Shown here: piece after piece, positions 33,951-39,348 of the stretch
Layout of the letters: the number at the start of each line of letters is the position of its first letter
How positions within the stretch are numbered: position 1 is the first letter of the stretch
Assembly: GCA_026400155.1 (NCBI GenBank)
Contig: JAPLPO010000171.1
Span: forward strand, 1-39,348
DNA length: 39,348 bases
Origin: Burkholderiales bacterium
GTDB lineage: Bacteria > Pseudomonadota > Gammaproteobacteria > Burkholderiales > Burkholderiaceae_C
Reading direction: 5' to 3'
Notes under the pieces: model-generated
What the model saw: only the letters and a program-made list of their open reading frames with translations
The model's database searches: none
What the model was told of the DNA's origin: nothing
Made by a program: the position numbers and the translations under genes

Positions 33951-34799
33951 ATGCGTGAAAAACTCAGCTTGTATTTAGATCTGATTCGCTGGAACCGACC
34001 CGCCGGATGGCTCTTGTTGTTGTGGCCTACGCTGTCGGCTTTGTGGGTGGCTTCAGATGGTTTTCCAGGCTGGCATTTGCTGCTTGTTTTCACGCTCGGC
34101 ACCATTTTCATGCGCAGCGCGGGTTGCTGTTTGAACGATGTGGCCGATCGCGATTTTGACAAGCATGTCAAACGCACGGCCGAGCGGCCTGTGACCAGTG
34201 GTCGCATTGGCGTCAAAGAAGCCTTGTTGTTGGGCGCGGTGCTGGCACTCATTGCATTTGCGCTGGTGCTCACCTTGCGAGCAGAAACCATCGCTTGGTC
34301 CTTTGTGGCCATGGCGGTGGCAGTGGCCTATCCCTTTGCCAAGCGATATGTGGCCATGCCACAAGCTGTGCTGGGTGTTGCCTTTAGCTTTGGTATTCCC
34401 ATGGCGTTTGCCGCTGTCACGGGCGAAGTGCCTGGCTTGGCTTGGGTGCTGCTGCTGGGCAATTTGTTTTGGGTTTTGGCCTATGACACCGAGTACGCCA
34501 TGGTGGATCGCGACGACGATTTGAAAATTGGCATGAAAACTTCTGCCATTACTTTGGGTCAATGGGATGTGGCTGCCGTGATGTTTTTTTATGCCGCCTT
34601 TGTGGGCGTTTGGGGCGTGGTGTTAGATGCCACCCAAAACCCTCTTTTGTTGGCAGGCCTAGCGGCTGCTGCACTGCAGGCTGCTTGGCATTTTCTGCTC
34701 ATCAAAGGCCGCTCACGTGACGGTTGTTTCAAAGCTTTTCGGCTGAATCACTGGGTGGGTTTTGCGGTGTTTGCGGGGCTTGTGCTGAGCTACCTTTGA
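33951..34799 (+). CDS. ubiA: 4-hydroxybenzoate octaprenyltransferase UbiA
   Basis: UbiA is a membrane prenyltransferase that attaches the polyprenyl chain to 4-hydroxybenzoate in ubiquinone synthesis. The 282-residue protein has about eight or nine transmembrane helices and both Mg-diphosphate motifs: NDVADRDFD near residue 62 and [12 protein letters not shown] near residue 179. [17 protein letters not shown] at the N-terminus is typical. No strong Shine-Dalgarno precedes the ATG at 33951, which is 40 nt after oxyR. It converges with proC, with 10 bases between the stops. Confidence 0.94.
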   Translation: MREKLSLYLDLIRWNRPAGWLLLLWPTLSALWVASDGFPGWHLLLVFTLGTIFMRSAGCCLNDVADRDFDKHVKRTAERPVTSGRIGVKEALLLGAVLALIAFALVLTLRAETIAWSFVAMAVAVAYPFAKRYVAMPQAVLGVAFSFGIPMAFAAVTGEVPGLAWVLLLGNLFWVLAYDTEYAMVDRDDDLKIGMKTSAITLGQWDVAAVMFFYAAFVGVWGVVLDATQNPLLLAGLAAAALQAAWHFLLIKGRSRDGCFKAFRLNHWVGFAVFAGLVLSYL

Positions 34800-34809
34800 G
34801 CCGCCCCCA

Positions 34810-35601
34810 TCAGTCTTTGCCAAACTCGTCACCCAATTCACCGGCGCGCTTTTGCGCTGCCAGCATGGCTTTCACGAAAGCCTCTTTCACATGGTCGCCT
34901 GCCATAGAGGAGAGCGCCGCATACGTGGTGCCGCCCTTGGAAGTTACGCGCTGACGCAGCACTTCAGGCGAGTCTGTGGATTGACGCGCCAAATGGGTGG
35001 CGCCTCCAAAGGTGGCCTTGGCCAAGTGATAGGCTTGATCTTGGCTTAAACCCATTTGAACGCCCGCTTCGGTCATGGCCTCTAAGAAATAAAACACATA
35101 GGCCGGCCCAGAGCCAGAAAGCGCGGTAACCACATCCAAATCGGATTCTTGTTTGACCCACAGCCACTCGCCGGTGCTTTGCAAAACTTGTTCTACCAAC
35201 TGTTGGTCACTTGCTGACACACCGGCTCGCGCAAACAAGCCGGTGATGCCCTGACCCACCAGGGCCGGTGTGTTGGGCATGCTGCGCACCACACGCTCAG
35301 TGTGAAGCCAGCGCGCAATGCTGTCGGTTCGGATGCCTGCGGCTACTGACAAGTGAAGGGCCTTGGGTGTGAATGCGGCCACGGGCAAAGCAGCTTCTTT
35401 GAAAACTTGTGGCTTGACCGCCCAAACAAGCAAATTGGCGTTGGTCAAAACATCGGATGCTGCCGCATGAACTTCGACGCCAAATTCTTTTTGCAGTTTG
35501 GCGGCAGTTTCTGCAAAGGGTTCAATCACGGTCACTTGCTTTGGTGCAAGGCCTTGTGTAATCAGGCCACCCAAAATAGCGCTGGCCATGTTGCCAGTCA
35601 T
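34810..35601 (-). CDS. proC: Pyrroline-5-carboxylate reductase ProC, N-terminus shortened
   Basis: ProC reduces pyrroline-5-carboxylate to proline with NAD(P)H. From residue 3 the sequence is a clean family match: GNMASAILGGLI, VWAVKPQVFKEAA, LHLSVAAGIRTDSIARWL, RSMPNTPALVGQGITGL, TALSGSGPAYVFYFLEAMTEAG and RVTSKGGTTYAAL. The 263-residue product begins MTGNMA where homologues begin with about seven more residues (pattern K-I-A-F-I-G-G-G-N-M-A). The first beta strand and first glycine of the nucleotide-binding motif are therefore missing. A TGA lies two codons upstream in frame, and no other frame encodes the missing strand. It may be inactive, mis-sequenced, or start on something unusual. Confidence 0.85.
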   Translation of the reverse strand: MTGNMASAILGGLITQGLAPKQVTVIEPFAETAAKLQKEFGVEVHAAASDVLTNANLLVWAVKPQVFKEAALPVAAFTPKALHLSVAAGIRTDSIARWLHTERVVRSMPNTPALVGQGITGLFARAGVSASDQQLVEQVLQSTGEWLWVKQESDLDVVTALSGSGPAYVFYFLEAMTEAGVQMGLSQDQAYHLAKATFGGATHLARQSTDSPEVLRQRVTSKGGTTYAALSSMAGDHVKEAFVKAMLAAQKRAGELGDEFGKD

Positions 35602-35630
35602 GAATCATTCTCGAGAAAGAAATGGGGGCC

Positions 35631-35648
35631 TTGAACGACTTTGTTCAA
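35631..35648. promoter_or_regulatory. Inverted repeat in the proC/glpK spacer
   Basis: TTGAAC-N6-GTTCAA (35631-35636 and 35643-35648) is a perfect dyad between the divergent proC and glpK genes. It could be an operator for glycerol genes. No known consensus is claimed. Confidence 0.35.
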
Positions 35649-35730
35649 AGTTTGATTTATTTTGTCCGATTCGGTCAATTGGTCTTATTGTCTCTTTTTC
35701 AGCAGACAGCTTTCGGTTAATCTTCAGCCC

Positions 35731-37248
35731 ATGAAGTACATCCTTGCACTTGACCAAGGCACCACCAGCTCTAGGGCGGTGCTGTTCAATCGCGATGCAA
35801 AGCCAGTGGCCGTTGCGCAACAAGAGTTCACCCAATACTTTCCCAAGCCAGGATGGGTTGAGCACGACGCCCTCGAAATATGGCAGACGCAAAAAAATGT
35901 CATGCAAGAGGTGCTGCAAAAGGCAGGCGTTGCTGCGTCTCAAATAAAGGGCATGGGCATTACCAACCAGCGCGAAACCAGCGTGCTGTGGGACCGAAGA
36001 ACGGGCCTGCCCATTGCGCCGGCCATTGTTTGGCAAGACCGCAGAACAGCAGGGTTTTGCGACAAGCTCAAAGCCCAAGGCGCTGCCACAGGGATTCAAC
36101 AAAAAACAGGCTTGGTTTTAGACGCCTATTTTTCTGCTACCAAAATTGCGTGGTTGCTCGATCATGTGGCAAGCGCACGGCGTTTGGCAGAGCAAGGCCA
36201 TTTGGCCTTTGGCACCATTGACACATGGCTGATTTGGCAACTCACTGGCGGCCGGGTTCATGTGACTGATCCCAGCAACGCTTCGCGAACCATGTTGTTC
36301 AACTTGCACACCCAAGCCTGGGATGCAAGTTTGCTTCAACAATTCAATATCCCCTTTTCAATCTTGCCGCAGGTGGTGCCCAGCAGTGGTGTGCTGGCCG
36401 AAACCGATGCGCATCTTTTGGGGGCTTCAATTCCCATCGCCGGGCTGGCGGGTGATCAACAGGCGGCTACTTTTGGCCAAGCTTGTTTTTCGCCGGGCAT
36501 GGCCAAGAACACCTATGGCACGGGCTGTTTCATGCTCATGAACACCGGTCATGTTCCGGTTCAAAGTCAGCATCAACTGCTGACCACGGTGGCTTGGCAA
36601 GGCCCCCAAAATGCGGATGCTTGGCGTTCAACCGCTTATGCGCTGGAGGGCTCGGTGTTCATGGCTGGCGCCACGGTGCAATGGTTGCGAGATGGGTTGC
36701 AAATCATTCAGAAAGCCAGTGACATCGAAGCGCTGGCGGCCAGCGTTCCCGATACGGGCGATGTTTATTTGGTGCCTGCCTTTGCAGGTTTGGGGGCACC
36801 CGATTGGGATGGTCAAGCGCGTGGCACTTTGGTGGGCATGACGCGCGGTACCACGCGCGCCCACATTGCCCGTGCCGCCCTCGAGGCCATGGCTTGGCAG
36901 GTGGCCGATATTTTTTCCGCCATGAGCAAAGACAGTGGCTTGGCTTTAACGGAGTTGCGTGTGGACGGCGGTGCCAGCCGAAACAATTTACTCATGCAGA
37001 TGCAAGCCGACGCATTGGGTGTGCCAGTGGTGCGTTCCAGCGTCACTGAAACCACGGCTTTGGGGGTTGCTTATTTGGCGGGTTTGGCCACAGGATTCTG
37101 GTCGGGTGCAGACGAAATTTCGGCGCAATGGTCGCAAGATCGAAAATTTGCACCCAAAACCAGTTCGCGTGCAACACAGGCCAGGCAAGCAGGCTATGCG
37201 CGCTGGCGCGAAGCAGTTGCTCGCGCTCGGTCTTGGGCGAAAGATTAA
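35731..37248 (+). CDS. glpK: Glycerol kinase GlpK
   Basis: GlpK phosphorylates glycerol to sn-glycerol 3-phosphate with ATP, trapping it in the cell. The 505-residue FGGY-family protein has the N-terminal phosphate loop DQGTTSSR (residues 8-15), [42 protein letters not shown], the signature [12 protein letters not shown] and the adenosine motif [18 protein letters not shown]. The start is the ATG at 35731; an open frame from 35662 adds unmatched residues. It is coupled to glpD by a nine-base gap. Neither the facilitator glpF nor the repressor glpR is in the window. Confidence 0.96.
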   Translation: MKYILALDQGTTSSRAVLFNRDAKPVAVAQQEFTQYFPKPGWVEHDALEIWQTQKNVMQEVLQKAGVAASQIKGMGITNQRETSVLWDRRTGLPIAPAIVWQDRRTAGFCDKLKAQGAATGIQQKTGLVLDAYFSATKIAWLLDHVASARRLAEQGHLAFGTIDTWLIWQLTGGRVHVTDPSNASRTMLFNLHTQAWDASLLQQFNIPFSILPQVVPSSGVLAETDAHLLGASIPIAGLAGDQQAATFGQACFSPGMAKNTYGTGCFMLMNTGHVPVQSQHQLLTTVAWQGPQNADAWRSTAYALEGSVFMAGATVQWLRDGLQIIQKASDIEALAASVPDTGDVYLVPAFAGLGAPDWDGQARGTLVGMTRGTTRAHIARAALEAMAWQVADIFSAMSKDSGLALTELRVDGGASRNNLLMQMQADALGVPVVRSSVTETTALGVAYLAGLATGFWSGADEISAQWSQDRKFAPKTSSRATQARQAGYARWREAVARARSWAKD

Positions 37249-37257
37249 AAGGACCGC

Positions 37258-38859
37258 ATGAATCCTGTGTTGACCGACAGAGCGCAGTTGCTTGCTCAAC
37301 TCGACAATGCCCCAGAGTTTGATTTGGCCATCATTGGGGGCGGCGCCACCGGACTCGGCGTCGCCGTTGATGCGGCTGTGCGTGGTTTGAAAGTGGTGCT
37401 CTTAGAGGCGCATGACTTTGCCAAAGGCACGTCGTCACGCTCAACCAAATTGGTTCATGGCGGTGTTCGTTATTTGGCGCAAGGCCAGTTGCCTTTGGTG
37501 AGAGAAGCTTTGCGAGAGCGCAAAAACCTGCTTGCCAATGCGCCCCACCTGGTTCACCCCATGCCCTTCGTGATGCCCGCTTATCGGCGAAAAGACCAAT
37601 GGTTTTATGGCTTGGGCTTGAAGCTTTATGACCTGTTGGCTGGGCGCGCTAGGCTGGGGCCAACGCGCTTTTTAAACCATGCCGAAACTGTGCGGGCCTT
37701 GCCTGGCGTCAGGGTCACGCACTTGGTGGGGGGTATTCAGTATTGGGACGGCCAGTTTGACGATGCCCGTTTGGCCTTGGCCTTGGCTCGCACGGCAGCT
37801 GCCCACGGTGCGCTGTTGTTCAATCACATTCCCGTCAAAGGCTTTGTCACGGAGCATCCGGCAGGGCGCATCAAAGGCTTGGTCTGCCAAGACACAGAAA
37901 CGGGGCAAGAGCGCACATTGAAAGCGCGTTGCGTGGTCAATGCCACGGGCGTCTGGGTCGACCAAATTGAGGCCATGTTGCACACCGCGCCAGGCAATGC
38001 CGCAGATGTCAAATTGCCGCAAGCTGTCAGGCCCAGCCAAGGCGTTCACTTGGTGGTGGACGCATCCTTCTGGCCGGGTTCGTCGGCCTTGTTGGTGCCG
38101 CACACCAAAGACGGCCGAGTTTTGTTTGCCGTGCCTTGGCAAGGCAAAGTGTTGTTGGGCACCACAGACACACCCAAAGCCCTAGTGGAATGGGAGCCGC
38201 AGGCGCTGGAGTCTGAAATTGAGCAAATTTTGCAAGAGGCCGCCAAACACTTGGTCAAAGTGCCTCAGCGCTCGGATGTCACCAGTGTGTGGGCAGGGCT
38301 GAGGCCCTTGGCGCGAACTGCGCAAACATCTCAAGATCAAGGTGCCACTCAAAACGTGAGCCGAGAGCACAGCGTCAAAGTAGCCTCAAATGGTTTGGTT
38401 TCTGTCACGGGCGGCAAGTGGACCACTTACCGTGCCATGGCCGCCGATGTCATGCAAGCGATTCGCCAAGCCCAGCTGCTTTCATTGACCTCAGAGGATG
38501 TCACCGCGCAGACCAAGCTTTGGGGTGCGCCCAGCCTGGATGCCAATATGGGTTTACCCAGCGAACAAGGTCAATACGCCAGATACGGCTCAGAAGCCGA
38601 ACTGTTGGCCACCTTGCCGGGCGCTCAGCATTGGCTTGCGCCCCATTTAAGCGAGGCCATGGTCAGGTTTGCAGCCCGCTTTGAATATGCAAGAACCGTG
38701 GAAGATGTGTTGGCGCGACGAAATCGCTTGCTGTTCTTGGATGCCACTGCGGCAGTGGCAGTGGCACCCAAGGTGGCAGAAATTCTGAGCTCCGAAACGG
38801 ATGCAGACCCTCAATTGGCGGCTTTCGAGGCCCTGGCAAAGTCCTATCAAATGCCTTAA
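37258..38859 (+). CDS. glpD: Aerobic glycerol-3-phosphate dehydrogenase GlpD
   Basis: GlpD is a membrane-associated FAD enzyme that oxidises glycerol 3-phosphate to dihydroxyacetone phosphate and passes electrons to quinone. The 533-residue product has the FAD motif IIGGGATGLGVAVDAA (G27-x-G29-x-x-G32), the family signature SSRSTKLVHGGVRYLAQG, QYWDGQFDDARLAL, NATGVWVDQI, GVHLVVD, LLGTTDTP, SVWAGLRPLA and GGKWTTYRAMA. AAGGA precedes the ATG. It follows glpK by nine bases, giving a complete glycerol-to-DHAP pair. The 233-nt region after it holds the rplN promoter and leader. Confidence 0.96.
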   Translation: MNPVLTDRAQLLAQLDNAPEFDLAIIGGGATGLGVAVDAAVRGLKVVLLEAHDFAKGTSSRSTKLVHGGVRYLAQGQLPLVREALRERKNLLANAPHLVHPMPFVMPAYRRKDQWFYGLGLKLYDLLAGRARLGPTRFLNHAETVRALPGVRVTHLVGGIQYWDGQFDDARLALALARTAAAHGALLFNHIPVKGFVTEHPAGRIKGLVCQDTETGQERTLKARCVVNATGVWVDQIEAMLHTAPGNAADVKLPQAVRPSQGVHLVVDASFWPGSSALLVPHTKDGRVLFAVPWQGKVLLGTTDTPKALVEWEPQALESEIEQILQEAAKHLVKVPQRSDVTSVWAGLRPLARTAQTSQDQGATQNVSREHSVKVASNGLVSVTGGKWTTYRAMAADVMQAIRQAQLLSLTSEDVTAQTKLWGAPSLDANMGLPSEQGQYARYGSEAELLATLPGAQHWLAPHLSEAMVRFAARFEYARTVEDVLARRNRLLFLDATAAVAVAPKVAEILSSETDADPQLAAFEALAKSYQMP

Positions 38860-38894
38860 TTGCATATTTCCTTGGCTTATTGACTCAAAAAGTG

Positions 38895-38922
38895 TTGACA
38901 CAGGCCATAAATGTTGTAATAT
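38895..38922 (+). promoter_or_regulatory. Sigma-70 promoter of the rplN (spc) operon
   Basis: A perfect -35 TTGACA (38895-38900) and a -10 TAATAT (38917-38922) are separated by 16 bp, with transcription expected near 38929. This is the best promoter match I noticed in the window, as expected for a ribosomal protein operon. Confidence 0.75.
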
Positions 38923-38928
38923 CGCGGG

Positions 38929-39092
38929 CTTCGCTTTCAAAAAAGGCGGAGTTATCTACCCAAACTAAAGCATTGCGAGTGGTTCGCGGTGTGGATGACG
39001 GGTCCAAGACTGATCTTGGTGCTTTTGAAAATCAAACTACAAAAAGTTCTGATCTTTAGGGGTGCACAAGGTGCAAGTTGGGAAATATTGAA
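38929..39092 (+). promoter_or_regulatory. About 165-nt 5' leader of rplN
   Basis: Between the predicted transcription start and the rplN ATG lies a leader with a perfect six-pair hairpin, CCAAGA-CTGA-TCTTGG (39004-39019), followed by a U-containing stretch. It also has a repeated GGTGCA at 39061 and 39070, and an open frame ending on the rplN start. This length and structure suggest translational or attenuation control, which is common for ribosomal protein operons. Confidence 0.5.
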
Positions 39093-39096
39093 ATGA
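38995..39096 (+). CDS. Possible 33-residue leader ORF overlapping the rplN start
   Basis: An ATG at 38995 opens a 33-codon frame beginning [15 protein letters not shown]. Its TGA overlaps the rplN ATG as ATGA, the arrangement used for translational coupling. The frame contains the 39004-39019 hairpin. It has no good Shine-Dalgarno, and a frame this long can occur by chance, so it is a weak candidate. I recognise no family. Confidence 0.25.
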   Translation: MTGPRLILVLLKIKLQKVLIFRGAQGASWEILK

Positions 39097-39348
39097 TTCA
39101 GACAGAAACTCGGTTGGATGTTGCCGACAACACCGGCGCCAAGTCCGTCCTTTGCATCAAGGTGCTTGGCGGATCGAAACGTCGTTACGCCAGTGTTGGC
39201 GACATTATCAAAGTGAGCATCAAAGAAGCTGCGCCCCGTGGCCGCGTCAAAAAAGGCGAGGTTTACAACGCTGTGGTGGTTCGCACCGCCAAGGGCATCC
39301 GTCGTCAAGACGGCGCTCTCATCAAATTCGACGGCAACGCAGCAGTGT
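39093..39348 (+). CDS. rplN: 50S ribosomal protein L14 (3' end cut by window)
   Basis: L14 (uL14) binds 23S rRNA at the subunit interface near L19. The first 85 residues of about 122 are visible: [46 protein letters not shown] (read in overlapping pieces), with [20 protein letters not shown] and [11 protein letters not shown], all diagnostic. GGGA lies nine bases before the ATG. In most bacteria rplN follows rpsQ at the S10-spc junction. Here it follows glpD and has its own promoter, so the spc operon begins at this point. Confidence 0.97.
   Translation, partial: MIQTETRLDVADNTGAKSVLCIKVLGGSKRRYASVGDIIKVSIKEAAPRGRVKKGEVYNAVVVRTAKGIRRQDGALIKFDGNAAV

Overview
The window is chromosomal DNA of a betaproteobacterium, most likely family Comamonadaceae (Limnohabitans/Rhodoferax-like). 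This is inferred from protein character and gene order, not from a database search: a DUF3567 protein, a PhaM-type PHB granule regulator, a split HpaG1/HpaG2 pair, an rsmI/yraN/diaA/dolP block and moderate GC. The DNA is very compact. About 32 genes are visible, two of them cut by the window ends (radA left, rplN right). No gap exceeds 300 bases, and I see no tRNA, rRNA, CRISPR array, prophage or insertion sequence.

Layout. 1-2169 (minus): nitronate monooxygenase followed by radA. 2296-11569 (plus): one long homoprotocatechuate (3,4-dihydroxyphenylacetate) meta-cleavage operon. It runs hpaR, hpaG1, hpaG2, hpaE, hpaD, hpaF, hpaH, hpaI, then a class II aldolase-like gene, a ketopantoate-reductase-like gene and an EamA transporter, with overlaps or tiny gaps at nearly every junction. 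HpaD cleaves the ring, HpaE oxidises the semialdehyde, HpaF and HpaG isomerise and decarboxylate, HpaH hydrates, and HpaI splits the product to pyruvate and succinate semialdehyde. Two palindromes upstream of hpaR are the likely operators. A terminator for the operon lies inside the 3' end of the opposing rsmI gene.

11608-14381: rsmI (minus) faces away from yraN-diaA-dolP (plus); the start codons of rsmI and yraN share a base. 14401-21355: a 3-hydroxyisobutyrate-dehydrogenase-like gene, yggS, a purU-glcD pair on minus, an omega-amino-acid:pyruvate aminotransferase with an AbrB-family membrane protein, and a DUF3567 gene. 21410-25864: a TonB-like DUF3108 protein, a fumarylacetoacetase-family protein, a DksA-like zinc-finger protein behind a perfect FNR box, an enoyl-CoA hydratase and a glutathione S-transferase.

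26017-30210: phaM translationally coupled to a FIST-domain sensor gene, then queA-tgt (queuosine synthesis) on minus. 30394-35601: an HTH regulator, recG-oxyR, ubiA, and a proC lacking its first beta strand. 35731-38859: glpK-glpD for glycerol use. 38860-39348: a good sigma-70 promoter, a roughly 165-nt leader with a hairpin and an open frame overlapping the next start, then rplN, so the spc ribosomal operon begins here separately from S10.

Recurring oddity: several gene junctions, mostly convergent ones, carry short tandem duplications (12-15 bp period) that include stop codons or form hairpins. I see no clear undescribed defence or mobile system. The best leads are the FNR-controlled DksA-like gene, the extended hpa operon, the face-to-face rsmI/yraN starts, the truncated proC and the rplN leader.
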